From Candidatus Fibrimonadaceae bacterium (GTDB taxonomy: Bacteria; Fibrobacterota; Fibrobacteria; Fibrobacterales; Fibrobacteraceae), in the NCBI GenBank assembly GCA_031281275.1, contig JAITFP010000114.1, positions 1-43,769 on the forward strand: a stretch of 43,769 nt of DNA. The letters are read 5' to 3'. The first letter of the stretch is position 1, and the number at the start of each line of letters is the position of its first letter. The position numbers were made by a program, and so were the translations under genes. This document shows positions 16,292-25,864 of this stretch, piece by piece. Below the pieces are notes generated by a model that ran no database searches, had not been told where the DNA came from, and was given only the letters and a program-made list of their open reading frames with translations.

Positions 16292-17574
16292 CAATTAATA
16301 TCCAATACAATAGATTCATCACGTTTTGCTCCAATGGAAACCATTCCTATTTTAACGCCTGCGAGTTCGGAAATTCTGGTTAAATATTTTTGCGCATTTG
16401 GGGGCAATTCGCTCCAAGAGCGGCATTTGGCGGTTGAGCACTCCCAGCCCGGCAAAGTTTCGTAAACAGGTTCGCAAAGGGCAACTTGCGTTAATCCGTT
16501 TGGAAAAGTCTGCAATTCCTTGCCTTCCATTTTATAGTTTGTGCAGATTTTTATCTCTTTAAAAGTATCTAGCACGTCTAGCTTGGTTATTGCGAGGTGT
16601 GTTAAGCCATTTACAGCGGCTGCCTTGCGAACAACTGGAGCATCGAACCAACCGCAACGGCGAGGCCTGCCGGTTGTGGCTCCAAATTCACCGCCTATTA
16701 TGCGCAACTTTTTTCCAATTTCGTTTGAGAGTTCGGTTGGGAAAGGTCCGTTTCCAACCCTTGTGGTATAGGCTTTCACAACGCCAATAACCTGTTCTAT
16801 GGCGGTGGGACCAACTCCAGAACCGCAGCTTGCGGAACCGGCTACCGTGTTTGAAGATGTTACAAAGGGATAGGTTCCGTGGTCAACATCTAAAATCGTT
16901 CCCTGAGCGCCTTCAAAAATTATCTGTTTTTTTGCCTTCAAAGCCTCGTATAAATAAGAAACAGTATCGCAGATATATGGTTTTAACTGTTTGCCAAATT
17001 CCAAATATTCCTCAATAATGGGACCTGGGTCTATTGGTTCTGCACCGAACATTTTTTGAAATTCTTCGTTTCTGAACTGAGCCAAAGCCTCTACACGAGG
17101 CTTTAATTCTTTAATATCCAGCAAATCGCCAACCCTAACCCCTAGCCTGTTGACCTTGTCGCTATAGCAGGGTCCAATGCCTCGCCCTGTGGTTCCAATT
17201 GCAGATTTTCCGGCTTTGGCTTCTTTTAGCTTATCGCAGGCTATATGCCAGGGTAACACAATATGGGCGTTTTCTGCTATTAAAATACGGTTTTCCACTG
17301 AAATATTCTTTGTTTCAAGGTCTTTTATCTCTAAAATAGCCTGTTTGGGGTCAAAAACAACCCCGTTTCCTATTACGCAAACCTTGTTTTCGTGCATAAT
17401 TCCGCTTGGGATTAGGTGAAAAATGAATTCTTGGTCGCCTGCTTTTACCGTATGCCCTGCGTTTGCTCCCCCCTGAAAACGGACTATTATATCTGCATAT
17501 ATAGTTAAAAAGTCAACGATTTTGGCTTTGCCCTCATCGCCCCATTGGGAACCCACTACTACTCTATTTGGCAT
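16291..17574 (-). CDS. purA: adenylosuccinate synthetase
   Basis: Joins IMP and aspartate using GTP to give adenylosuccinate, the first step from IMP to AMP, in the cytoplasm. At 427 residues it has the family length. It has the P-loop-like start VVVGSQWGDEGKAKIVDFL, GANAGHTVKAG, IGTTGRGIGPCYSDK, EGAQGTILDVDHGTYPFVTSS, and the IMP and aspartate sites TRVGNGPFPTEL and TGRPRRCGWFD. One detail differs from the usual QWGDEGKGK: the last Gly is Ala. A longer frame reaches 17661, but MPNRVVVGSQ at 17574 is the standard N-terminus, with TATCTT ending 9 bases before it. Confidence 0.96.
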   Translation of the reverse strand: MPNRVVVGSQWGDEGKAKIVDFLTIYADIIVRFQGGANAGHTVKAGDQEFIFHLIPSGIMHENKVCVIGNGVVFDPKQAILEIKDLETKNISVENRILIAENAHIVLPWHIACDKLKEAKAGKSAIGTTGRGIGPCYSDKVNRLGVRVGDLLDIKELKPRVEALAQFRNEEFQKMFGAEPIDPGPIIEEYLEFGKQLKPYICDTVSYLYEALKAKKQIIFEGAQGTILDVDHGTYPFVTSSNTVAGSASCGSGVGPTAIEQVIGVVKAYTTRVGNGPFPTELSNEIGKKLRIIGGEFGATTGRPRRCGWFDAPVVRKAAAVNGLTHLAITKLDVLDTFKEIKICTNYKMEGKELQTFPNGLTQVALCEPVYETLPGWECSTAKCRSWSELPPNAQKYLTRISELAGVKIGMVSIGAKRDESIVLDIN

Positions 17575-17583
17575 AAGAAACGA

Positions 17584-17589
17584 AAGATA
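17584..17589 (-). promoter_or_regulatory. putative -10 element of purA (TATCTT)
   Basis: TATCTT on the minus strand ends 9 bases before the purA ATG, preceded by a T-run and G. No Shine-Dalgarno sequence fits in so short a leader. Confidence 0.4.
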
Positions 17590-17655
17590 CAAAAAAAATC
17601 TACCGCTTTTCATTTTTTTTTTATATTTTAATGAAATATGCAAAAGGGTTATTTT

Positions 17656-19173
17656 ATGCAAAAATATTTTATTGGCGGTTTGCTAACCGCTTCCGCGGTT
17701 GTCTTTTCCTTAACTTCCTGTATGGGTCTTTCTGAACAAAAAAATTGGAAAGGCAAGGAGATAACCACTTCCTTTAGGCAAAAAGGCATTGATGGCTATC
17801 GTTTTGACAATGCCGCTGGTGAAGGGGCAGACTTCCAGAACGCCACTGGCGCAAGCCCTGTGTTTAAAAAAGCCGAGCTTCGTGGCGCAAAGTTTCAAAA
17901 TGCCATGCTAGAAACCCCTGATTTTTCTGGGGCAAATCTTGCGGGTGCAAACTTTTCAAGCGCAGATATGCGAGGCGTGGATTTCTCCGATGCAAACCTT
18001 GAAGGTGCAAACTTATACAGAGCAACGCTTTTGAACAGCGAAGGTGCTATAGAAAAATCAACAAATTTCTCAGGTGCCTCTCTTGTAAATGCAAACCTCA
18101 CCTCAATGAAGGTATCTGAGGGTCTTAGCTTTAAAAACACCGATTTAACAGGTGCAAAACTAATAGACGTGGATTTAACCGGTGCCGATTTTGGTGGGGT
18201 TGTTGCCCAAAACACCAATTTTACCAATTCGGGGCTTGCTGGTTCCAACTTTAAAGGAGCGCAAGTTACGGGAGCAAACTTCTCCAAATGCAATTTAACC
18301 AATTCCAATTTTGTGAATGTTGATTTGAACAACTCAAACTTTGTAGGTGCAGGCTTGCAAAGGGTGGATTTTAAAGGAGCAGATTTTGGCAATGCCAATT
18401 TCACCAATGCAGATTTTTCGCTAACATCCTTTAGCAATGCAGACTTGAAGAAAACAAAATTGCAAAAGGCTATTTTTGCGCAAGCCAATATATCAGATAT
18501 GGATTTCAACGGAATGACCATAACAGGCGTGGTGTTCGATAAAAGCAATGTTAGCAGCAGTACATTTATACAAACCAAAATGGTTGGAGCGAGCTTTTTT
18601 GATGCCAGCGTTGACAAATGCGATTTTGTGGGTACAGATTTGAAAAATGCTGTTTTTGACGGAACCGATATGAAACGCTCACAATTCCCAAAAGCCGATT
18701 TGACAAAAGCCGATTTTAAAAATTCCACCCTAGACAGAATTATTTTCTCTGAAGCCACCATGGTCGGTGCAAAATTCGATGGTGCAAAACTCACTCAGGT
18801 TAGCTTTGTAAATGCCGATATTCAAGCTGCAACCTTTAACGCAGACACAAAACTAGATAGAGTGGATTTTTCTGGAGCAAATTTATCTCGTTCCAAAGGA
18901 ATGGAAACTCTGCGGCAGGTTTCAGGAGTTATATACGATAACAGAACAAACTTGCCCTCTGGTTTTAACCCAGATAAAGCTGGCTTTATAAACAACGATG
19001 GTGGTGGCGGCGGCGGTGGAAAAAGGAGAAACGTGATGGAAGAAGCTCCGCCAAGTGAGGATGAAGCTCCTCCTGCACCTGCTATTAAAAAGGGTGGTAA
19101 AGGCAAAGTAGCTCCTCCATCGGATGATGAAGCACCTGCTCCAAAGAAACCGAGGCAGCGCTCTAGAAAGTAA
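17656..19173 (+). CDS. pentapeptide-repeat lipoprotein
   Basis: A 505-residue exported protein. The signal peptide ends with lipobox LTSC, and about 380 residues of pentapeptide repeats follow (pattern A[D/N]LxG/xxxF, such as GANLAGANFSSADM). The repeats should form a long right-handed quadrilateral beta-helix. The C-terminal 70 residues are low complexity: a run of seven glycines, then Pro/Glu/Asp and a basic tail. ATG 17656 follows AAAGGG by 5 bases; an in-frame ATG at 17638, 10 bases after TATATT, is the alternative start. The Omp85-like gene begins 6 bases after its stop, so the two probably act together at the outer membrane. Confidence 0.85.
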   Translation: MQKYFIGGLLTASAVVFSLTSCMGLSEQKNWKGKEITTSFRQKGIDGYRFDNAAGEGADFQNATGASPVFKKAELRGAKFQNAMLETPDFSGANLAGANFSSADMRGVDFSDANLEGANLYRATLLNSEGAIEKSTNFSGASLVNANLTSMKVSEGLSFKNTDLTGAKLIDVDLTGADFGGVVAQNTNFTNSGLAGSNFKGAQVTGANFSKCNLTNSNFVNVDLNNSNFVGAGLQRVDFKGADFGNANFTNADFSLTSFSNADLKKTKLQKAIFAQANISDMDFNGMTITGVVFDKSNVSSSTFIQTKMVGASFFDASVDKCDFVGTDLKNAVFDGTDMKRSQFPKADLTKADFKNSTLDRIIFSEATMVGAKFDGAKLTQVSFVNADIQAATFNADTKLDRVDFSGANLSRSKGMETLRQVSGVIYDNRTNLPSGFNPDKAGFINNDGGGGGGGKRRNVMEEAPPSEDEAPPAPAIKKGGKGKVAPPSDDEAPAPKKPRQRSRK

Positions 19174-19179
19174 AAATTA

Positions 19180-21045
19180 ATGTATGCAATTCTTTGCGTA
19201 GCTTTATTTGCAGTTTTCGCGAATGCGGGTGTTTCCCATTGGAAATTGCAAATAAATGGCGCTAAAATCTATAGCGAAAAATTTTTGATAGAGCAGCTAG
19301 ACCTGCCTATGGAAATGGATTTAATTTCGCCAGAAAGGCGCAATTTCATAATTAAGCTAGCAAAGGTGAATTTGGATGATTTTTACCAGAGCAACGGTTA
19401 TTTCAGCGAAAATATTTCTCTTTCTGTGAGCGAAGAAAAGGTGGACTCTATTTCAGTGGAAAATTATGTGTTTAATGTATATGAGGGAGAAAGATACAAG
19501 TTTGGGCAAGCAGAAATTGAATTTCCTGCAGGTGCAGATACCCTTATAAGGACGACAGAACTCTCAGTTCCCAAAGGTGGATTTTATGATCCGGAAAATA
19601 TAAACAATGACCAAAAAGCGATAAGGGATGTTTACCAAAAAAACGGCTATTTGCATATAACCATAGAACACAGGGAATATATAGACACTGTGAAAAAAAA
19701 TGTGAATGTTCGTTACTTTACAGACCCTAGCGTTCAAGTTCGCATGGGGAATTTCAGGAGCGTAGTTTTTCGCTCAGGTTTGTTGCCAGGGCAAACAGAA
19801 CCGGAACACGGGCTTTCCGACACTCTTTGGTTGTACAAATTGTGGGAAATACCACGTGATTCCATCGTGAACGAAAGATATTTCTTTTCTTTCAGAACAA
19901 AGTTATTTTCAACGCAGTTATTTTCGCAGGTTAGGTTAGAAGACACTTTGCAAGCAAACGGTCTTTCTGATATTACCTTAACTGTTTACGAAAGAGTTCC
20001 TGGAGAGGCAAATTATCGTTTCTTTTTTGAACAGGTTTACGGTTTTGGAATATCGCTGTCTTCTCTGCACAGAAATTTGTTCGGTTCTTTTCACGAGATT
20101 GGCGTTAGCACTATGCTTGCAGAAAATCGCCAAGAACTCGCTTTTAACTACGCACATCCATTGCTATTTGGCACCGGAGTATCTTGGATACCCACAGCTA
20201 TAAGGTTAGATGAAAAAATATTTTTTAACCACGAAAAGTTACCTGATCCAACCATTCGGGATAGCCTTGTTGAAAGATGGGAATTAGTAAATAGGGCAAA
20301 TATATCATTTGGTCTTTCCAGCCGCATTCGATTTAGGAACACTCTTGATTTCAGATTTTTGAGACGTATAGTATCGGAAGCTGATGATTATTTTAAGATA
20401 AAAGACGAAATAGGCTTGGTATTAGATTTTACCGACAATAGCCACGACCCTGTTTTAGGTTTTAGATTTGTTCCTGCACTTGGTGCTGGCGGAGAATTGA
20501 AAAACGAGTCTTGGAATGCGAGCTTGGATCATGGTTTTCTATATACAGATATATCTTCTTATCTTTATATTCCTTTTTTTAAAAATTTACTCAGTGCCTT
20601 TGCGTTTAGCTATGGAAATGTTTTCAATAATGCTGGAAAAGATGACGCTCAAACTTTTTATCAGGGTGGAGGCAGAACCTTGCGTGGCTATGCTTTTAGG
20701 AGCGTGTACCCATACATAATAACATATGATTCTACTGGGAAAGAAAATAAAGACGGTGGGCTTTCGCCAACTTATTACAGAATAAATGAGGAATTGAGAA
20801 TAATTCCGCCTTGGAATACGCTTCGCAATTTTCAGTTTGTACAATTCACAGACTGGGCTCACATAAGCGATTCAAATGATTCTTATAAAACCGCCGAAGA
20901 AATGTCTGTGGGGCTTGGGCTTCGCTATAAATGGCAGTTTTTAACAATAAGATTGGATTATGCCCTAAAAACGACATTCAACGACTTTAAACCAGATAAA
21001 TTCAAACTTTCGCATTTGGTCTTTGATTTGTCGCAGGCGATATAA
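19180..21045 (+). CDS. Omp85/BamA-TamA family outer-membrane protein
   Basis: A 621-residue protein. A signal peptide ends near FANAG, about two or three POTRA-like repeats follow (residues 20-290, for example YKFGQAEIEFPAG and GFYDPENINNDQKAIRDVYQKNGY), and a C-terminal 16-strand barrel completes it. The barrel contains the diagnostic GGGRTLRGYAFRSVYP (the RGY/F motif of the L6 loop). Omp85 proteins fold or export other outer-membrane proteins. With few POTRA domains it is closer to TamA or a dedicated translocase than to a full BamA with five. It follows the pentapeptide lipoprotein gene by 6 bases. Confidence 0.88.
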   Translation: MYAILCVALFAVFANAGVSHWKLQINGAKIYSEKFLIEQLDLPMEMDLISPERRNFIIKLAKVNLDDFYQSNGYFSENISLSVSEEKVDSISVENYVFNVYEGERYKFGQAEIEFPAGADTLIRTTELSVPKGGFYDPENINNDQKAIRDVYQKNGYLHITIEHREYIDTVKKNVNVRYFTDPSVQVRMGNFRSVVFRSGLLPGQTEPEHGLSDTLWLYKLWEIPRDSIVNERYFFSFRTKLFSTQLFSQVRLEDTLQANGLSDITLTVYERVPGEANYRFFFEQVYGFGISLSSLHRNLFGSFHEIGVSTMLAENRQELAFNYAHPLLFGTGVSWIPTAIRLDEKIFFNHEKLPDPTIRDSLVERWELVNRANISFGLSSRIRFRNTLDFRFLRRIVSEADDYFKIKDEIGLVLDFTDNSHDPVLGFRFVPALGAGGELKNESWNASLDHGFLYTDISSYLYIPFFKNLLSAFAFSYGNVFNNAGKDDAQTFYQGGGRTLRGYAFRSVYPYIITYDSTGKENKDGGLSPTYYRINEELRIIPPWNTLRNFQFVQFTDWAHISDSNDSYKTAEEMSVGLGLRYKWQFLTIRLDYALKTTFNDFKPDKFKLSHLVFDLSQAI

Positions 21046-21051
21046 TTTTTA

Positions 21052-21057
21052 TATATT
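21052..21057 (+). promoter_or_regulatory. putative -10 element (TATATT)
   Basis: TATATT ends 9 bases before ATG 21067, within the 21-base space after the Omp85 gene. It would give the following barrel gene its own short-leader transcript. Confidence 0.4.
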
Positions 21058-21066
21058 TATTGTACT

Positions 21067-22125
21067 ATGTTTATGAATATTGTTAAAGTTATGCTTTTAT
21101 GCGTAGCACTCGTTTTTGCGCAACAGACCTTGCGCGGTTTTGCATATAATCCCTACGGAACCTTGGGTGCGGCTCCAACCATTGAAGATATTCTTCAAAA
21201 ACCAAGCGATATTTACAGGCAAAAATTTATATATGTTTCGCCTGAACCTGGCTCTGGTTATTCGGCTTTTGATTTAGCGGACGGTTCTGCACTCTTAGGC
21301 TTTGACCAATCTTTGATGCTTGGGTTTGCAAAAAGCTTTTATGGACTTTTTTTGAATGTTTCTCCTTATAAACGCTGCGATCGTAACAGTGATGGCAATT
21401 ATGAATGTTCATCAAACCAAAATATTGGCTTGAATTTCTCTGTACCTTTTGGTGGCTCAATTATTTACGCACATACTGGTTATGCCACAAGAAGTGATTA
21501 TTATGATGAGAATACTGTTCGTTATAAACAAGCTGCTGACAGAGAAACATATATTGGAATCACTGGTGGCAACAATCTGGTTTGGGATTTAAGATTTAAT
21601 TTTGACCGCTATAAAACTTCTTATTCTGGATATACATACGAAGAATATAATTTCACCCCTGTGAAATTTAAGTTTTCTGACTATCAAACAAACATAGTAT
21701 TTCTGTTTAATTTTGGCTATAAAGTTTTGCAAAACGATAGGCTCAAATTTATTGTTGGCTTAAACAATGAACTTTCTTGGGAATCTAATTCCTATTATTA
21801 TGCAATTGATCTTTTTGAATATTATTTGCGAGGCAAAATTTCTCCAAATTTTTTAGGGGAAATAGCTTTAACAAAACATTTACTAGCTTTTGTTGGTGCT
21901 AGTTACAACATTGTTTCTTATTTGAATTGGACTGCTATAGAAGAAGACGATACGAACATGGATACTTTCAATCTCGACAAATATGAACCAGGTGCTTATG
22001 TGGGACTGCGTTGTGAGTATAAAAACTGGGCTGTTGAAACTCGCTTGCAAAGTGATGCGGTTGGAAGATTTCTCGATGGCAAAACTCCTTTTATTAAGCT
22101 TGGTGCTTTCTTCTTTTTTCAATAA
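21067..22125 (+). CDS. putative outer-membrane beta-barrel protein, unknown family
   Basis: A 352-residue protein with a signal peptide (MNIVKVMLLCVALVFAQQ) and alternating aromatic-rich strands to the end, closing with PFIKLGAFFFFQ as barrel proteins often do. I do not recognise a family. Near the N-terminus it has LRGFAYNPYGTLGAAPTIEDIL and a cysteine pair about 14 residues apart (RCDRNSDGNYECSSNQ). It lies downstream of the Omp85 gene. Its last 32 bases overlap the end of the convergent RND gene, so both reading frames use the same DNA there. Confidence 0.7.
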   Translation: MFMNIVKVMLLCVALVFAQQTLRGFAYNPYGTLGAAPTIEDILQKPSDIYRQKFIYVSPEPGSGYSAFDLADGSALLGFDQSLMLGFAKSFYGLFLNVSPYKRCDRNSDGNYECSSNQNIGLNFSVPFGGSIIYAHTGYATRSDYYDENTVRYKQAADRETYIGITGGNNLVWDLRFNFDRYKTSYSGYTYEEYNFTPVKFKFSDYQTNIVFLFNFGYKVLQNDRLKFIVGLNNELSWESNSYYYAIDLFEYYLRGKISPNFLGEIALTKHLLAFVGASYNIVSYLNWTAIEEDDTNMDTFNLDKYEPGAYVGLRCEYKNWAVETRLQSDAVGRFLDGKTPFIKLGAFFFFQ

Positions 22126-24442
22126 GAGAAGCTGTGATTGGGAATATGGCTATATGAGCAAGAACAGTGCTTAAAATGCCTATAACCGCCGTCACGCCAA
22201 GGCTTTTTAAACCTGGATGCGAAGAAAAACATACGCTTGAAAAAGCCGCTATTGGTATTAGATAAGAAATAATCACTGTTCCTCCGGTTTTTATGCAAAC
22301 AAATTTTAGCGAGCCTGTTCCTTCTTCCCAAAATCTCTGCCATAAAAACAGTGAACCGTCTATGGAAATGCCTATCAAAAAAGGCAGTGCTAAAATGCTA
22401 TAAACGGTTAAAGGAATACTTAGCAAATTCAAAATCCCAAAGAACCACAAAAATCCAACAGCCGGAGAAACTAAAATCAAAAATATGTGGTTCCTCATAT
22501 TCTTGAATATTAAAAGCCAGAGCAGAATTGCCATGCAGCCAAATATGGTGCATCTGCGAAGCTTTGGGAGGCTCAAATCCATAAGTGCAGCACGTATTAT
22601 GGGGTTGCCGGTGCTTGCAAGAGGTTTGCCAAAAATTGAGATTTCATTTACGCTTTTTGCAAACCTGCGGCACTCAAGCCCGTCATCAATGTCAAAGGCT
22701 GGAAAAACAAAGCCAAATTCTCCAATATTGCCGTCTTTGCCCAAAAATTTCAAATGATAACTGTCTGGAAAATCTGCTGGCTCCACAGGTTTTAAGTTCC
22801 AGCTTTCCACAACCTTGTTTGCATTTGCCAGATCGCTGCCAGCGAGTGTTTCCAAAATTTCTGGACTTAGGGCACTTTTTATTTCTCCCAAAATTCTCAA
22901 TTTTTTATCTTGCGCGCGCGGTAAAAGGCTTGCAAGAGTCACCCAATTTATATCAGGATAGTTGTCTGCGGCAACTTCTGCGTACTTTGCATTTGGGAAA
23001 ATAACAATAACAGGTTCCGCTTTGTATTCTCCTATCTCTTTTAGAATTCCGTACACAGGCTCGGAAGGTGTTGCAAACTCTGTTTTTGAAAAACGATATT
23101 CCATTTCTGGAAAAATCCCACGCACAGTAATGGCTACGGTAACAAACAAAACAGCTGCTATATATTTTTTGTTTATATTCAAGGGCTTTGGTGAAAAGTC
23201 AGAAAACTTAAAGGTTATCTTTGCAAGCAGTGGAAAATTGTGTTTTTTTTGCAAAAATATTAACATAGCAGGAAGCACCACACTTATTGCGAACCAATCA
23301 AATAAAATTCCAAGCCCTCCTGCAATCCCAAGCTCCTTTATTCCCTGCAAGGGAATGGAAAACAGGCAAAAGAGCATTGAAGAACTTATAAAGGCACTAA
23401 CGGTAAAAGGTTGCCCTATGCCGAGTATAGTGCTTTCCAGAGCGAGCTTAACACTTAATCCCTTTTGCATTTCTTCTGTATATCTCGAAAGCAAATGGGT
23501 GGCATTTCGCCCTCCAAGCCCTGGTACTATCAGAGCGAGTATTATTGTTAATATATTTATTCTGCCAAATAAAATTGAGACCCCAGCGAATGTCCACAAG
23601 GTTGCCATAGCAAGGCACAAAGCTGTAATTAAGGATATAGCTGGTATTTTGAAACAGAAAAAAACAAATATGGCAAATAACACAAGCGCAGAAATCAATG
23701 CTAGGGTTCTCACCTCCGATAGCAAAGTTCTGCTATTTGCCACAAAATCGTAAACCGCCCCGCCATAAAGCACATTTATATTTTTTTGCTCGCCAAGAGA
23801 ATCGGCTTTTGCTTTTGCAAGCCCATATAATTTTCTCATATCTGGCAGGCTTAAATTATTTTTTGTGGGATAAATTTCCAGAACTTGTATTTTTCCATCT
23901 GTGCTGCCTCTAAAGTTTTTCAGTTTTTGCAAATATTTTCGCTCAATGTCTTCTAAATGAAAAAAAGGCTCGCTTGGTACGGAAGTGTCTTTCACCAGCT
24001 CAACTATAAAAGGATTCAATTTTTCTTTTTGCTTTGCCACAAGGCTTTTAATCCTATCCCTGATGGTTTCCAAATCGTGGAGATTTATATATAACAACTT
24101 ATGCTCTCTGTAAAAATCTGCCTCTGTGCGGTATTCTGCGAGGTTCACCAAGGCATTTTGCTCTAGAGATGCAGCCAAGTTTGCGATAAAATTTGCATTT
24201 GCCGCACTGTCTGGGGATATAGAGAGAATAATTAAGGTTTGCCAGCCACCAAATTCTTTATACACCTGGTTCTGAGTGACTATTGCGGAATGTTCTTTTG
24301 GAAGCAAATCTGCCATATCCAGTTCCCAGCGCAAATTTGAAACGGGATATACGCACAGGGCAGACAAAGCAAAGGCAAAAACTATTATCAGTTTTGGAAC
24401 CTTTTGCAAAAAGAGCAAAAATCTTGTTATTAAAGAAAACAT
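22094..24442 (-). CDS. RND superfamily (MMPL-type) membrane protein
   Basis: A 782-residue inner-membrane protein. One membrane helix near residue 20 is followed by a periplasmic domain (residues 40-245), a block of five or six helices (250-420), a second periplasmic domain and a second block (630-775). An acidic intramembrane context and ALIVPGLGGRNATHLLSRY are typical of MMPL/HpnN-like exporters, which move lipids or hopanoid-like molecules to the outer membrane. Length and duplicated architecture suit the family. It is divergent from the barrel gene at 24465 with 22 bases between starts. The substrate is unknown. Confidence 0.82.
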   Translation of the reverse strand: MFSLITRFLLFLQKVPKLIIVFAFALSALCVYPVSNLRWELDMADLLPKEHSAIVTQNQVYKEFGGWQTLIILSISPDSAANANFIANLAASLEQNALVNLAEYRTEADFYREHKLLYINLHDLETIRDRIKSLVAKQKEKLNPFIVELVKDTSVPSEPFFHLEDIERKYLQKLKNFRGSTDGKIQVLEIYPTKNNLSLPDMRKLYGLAKAKADSLGEQKNINVLYGGAVYDFVANSRTLLSEVRTLALISALVLFAIFVFFCFKIPAISLITALCLAMATLWTFAGVSILFGRINILTIILALIVPGLGGRNATHLLSRYTEEMQKGLSVKLALESTILGIGQPFTVSAFISSSMLFCLFSIPLQGIKELGIAGGLGILFDWFAISVVLPAMLIFLQKKHNFPLLAKITFKFSDFSPKPLNINKKYIAAVLFVTVAITVRGIFPEMEYRFSKTEFATPSEPVYGILKEIGEYKAEPVIVIFPNAKYAEVAADNYPDINWVTLASLLPRAQDKKLRILGEIKSALSPEILETLAGSDLANANKVVESWNLKPVEPADFPDSYHLKFLGKDGNIGEFGFVFPAFDIDDGLECRRFAKSVNEISIFGKPLASTGNPIIRAALMDLSLPKLRRCTIFGCMAILLWLLIFKNMRNHIFLILVSPAVGFLWFFGILNLLSIPLTVYSILALPFLIGISIDGSLFLWQRFWEEGTGSLKFVCIKTGGTVIISYLIPIAAFSSVCFSSHPGLKSLGVTAVIGILSTVLAHIAIFPITASLIEKRRKHQA

Positions 24443-24464
24443 TTGTAAATTTCAAATTTAGTAA

Positions 24465-25835
24465 ATGAAAAAAGGTTTTGTTTTTATTTTTCTTTTTGCT
24501 TTTTGCGCTAGGGCACAAGAGGCTAGTTCAGATACTTCTATTGTGAATGTAGAACTTAAAAGTACCTTATTGACTATTGTGTCTTGGCCCTTTGAGCATA
24601 TAGTACAACCTACCGTTGAATTTTTGATATATCCAGTGATACCGCCGTTAATATATTTATCAAAGGAAGATATAATAGAAAAAGGGGCAAATCTCATAAC
24701 TTATGGCGAAAAAAAACAGATAATGTTTTACCCCACAATAGATGCTCGTTTGGGTAGTTCTGCCAACATAGGCTTTGCCTACTGGCATACGGAACTTTTT
24801 TTTGACAATGATAATATGTTTTTATCTCCGCATCGCTATGTAAACGGAGATTTGGATGCAACTATGCGTTATAAGAAAACTAAAATTATCGGCACATCTT
24901 TATATTCTAGATTGAATGCAAGTTATAAGGAATACGGGAACAATTCGTTTAGAAGTTCTTATGGAACTAATATTTTCTTTGCAGATAGCTCTTTTCTTTT
25001 AAGTTCTTATCTGGGATTTAAATTGCATGGGGATTGGGATTTGGAATTTGGCTCATCTTTCAATTTTCACAGATTTGATTTTCCTAGCATAGAAGATACC
25101 GTAATGAATGATGTGTATATTTTCAATCGCGGATTTTACAAGCGTTTTGAAAGTTATCCACTAACAGTCTCCCTGCTTTACAACAGCCTTAACGAGCCAT
25201 ATTCAGCAACCAAAGGGCATAAATTTTCCGTGAACTATTCTTATGTGCCTGTTAGCTCTTATAATGGCACAAAAGACCATAATTACCATATTGCCGAAAG
25301 TCGTTATGTACATTATTTACTGCTAGGCCACAGAAGCTATGCTATGACGGTTGCAGAAAGCAATGCAAATAGGGAGAAGTTAAAGAATTTATCTTTTTCG
25401 GAAGCTATTGAAATATTGAATCCCATAAACATAAGGGAAATTACTTTGGATAGGCGAGTGCTTATAACTCAGTTGAAAGCACGATACATGATAGAAGAGA
25501 ACGAAGGCAAGGCTCCGTTCACCGCTATGGGCAGATTAGGCGTGAATTTTCCGCTCCGTGCATATAAAGAAAATTTTTTCACCGGAGCCATTGTTGCTGG
25601 CATTTCAAATGAATATCGCTGGCCCATAGACCGCTATGCAGATATGCTTATTTTTAATGAATACGGAATTTACAGCGATGACTTGGGGCGTTTCTCATCT
25701 TTTAATTTAAGAAACTCTTATGGTTTTGGCTTTAGAGTACGAACATCTAAACTGTTTATAAGCCGCTTTGCGCTGGCTTTCCACGGATTGCACGGAATAT
25801 CTGTGGTTCTCACCACAAAGCCAGAGTACGATTAA
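24465..25835 (+). CDS. outer-membrane barrel resembling a POTRA-less Omp85/D15 surface antigen
   Basis: A 456-residue exported protein (signal peptide MKKGFVFIFLFAFCARAQ) dominated by amphipathic strands. The middle shows SYPLTVSLLYNSLNEPYSATKGHKF, and the end shows GFGFRVRTSKLFISRFALAFHG and ISVVLTTKP. That last pattern, an arginine-containing strand followed by a penultimate barrel strand, is like surface-antigen (D15) barrels without POTRA domains. The usual RGY/F loop motif is not obvious, so the family call is moderate. It is divergent from the RND gene, with which it may form a lipid- or envelope-related pair. Confidence 0.6.
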   Translation: MKKGFVFIFLFAFCARAQEASSDTSIVNVELKSTLLTIVSWPFEHIVQPTVEFLIYPVIPPLIYLSKEDIIEKGANLITYGEKKQIMFYPTIDARLGSSANIGFAYWHTELFFDNDNMFLSPHRYVNGDLDATMRYKKTKIIGTSLYSRLNASYKEYGNNSFRSSYGTNIFFADSSFLLSSYLGFKLHGDWDLEFGSSFNFHRFDFPSIEDTVMNDVYIFNRGFYKRFESYPLTVSLLYNSLNEPYSATKGHKFSVNYSYVPVSSYNGTKDHNYHIAESRYVHYLLLGHRSYAMTVAESNANREKLKNLSFSEAIEILNPINIREITLDRRVLITQLKARYMIEENEGKAPFTAMGRLGVNFPLRAYKENFFTGAIVAGISNEYRWPIDRYADMLIFNEYGIYSDDLGRFSSFNLRNSYGFGFRVRTSKLFISRFALAFHGLHGISVVLTTKPEYD

Positions 25836-25851
25836 GAATGTTGAATTTTTC

Positions 25852-25857
25852 TACATT
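25852..25857 (+). promoter_or_regulatory. putative -10 element (TTTTTC-TACATT) of the Fur-family gene
   Basis: TACATT, preceded by TTTTTC, ends 7 bases before ATG 25865. It decides the start against the earlier frame opening at 25838, which would place the promoter inside the gene. Confidence 0.5.
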
Positions 25858-25864
25858 TTTATTT

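Noticed and set aside
17895-18794. A 299-codon open frame on the minus strand
   Set aside because: It is the antisense shadow of the pentapeptide-repeat gene; its Lys/Ser/Pro/Phe periodicity is produced by the repeats on the other strand.
22962-23753. A 263-codon open frame on the plus strand
   Set aside because: It lies wholly opposite the RND/MMPL gene, has no recognisable domain, and the RND frame has clear family features.
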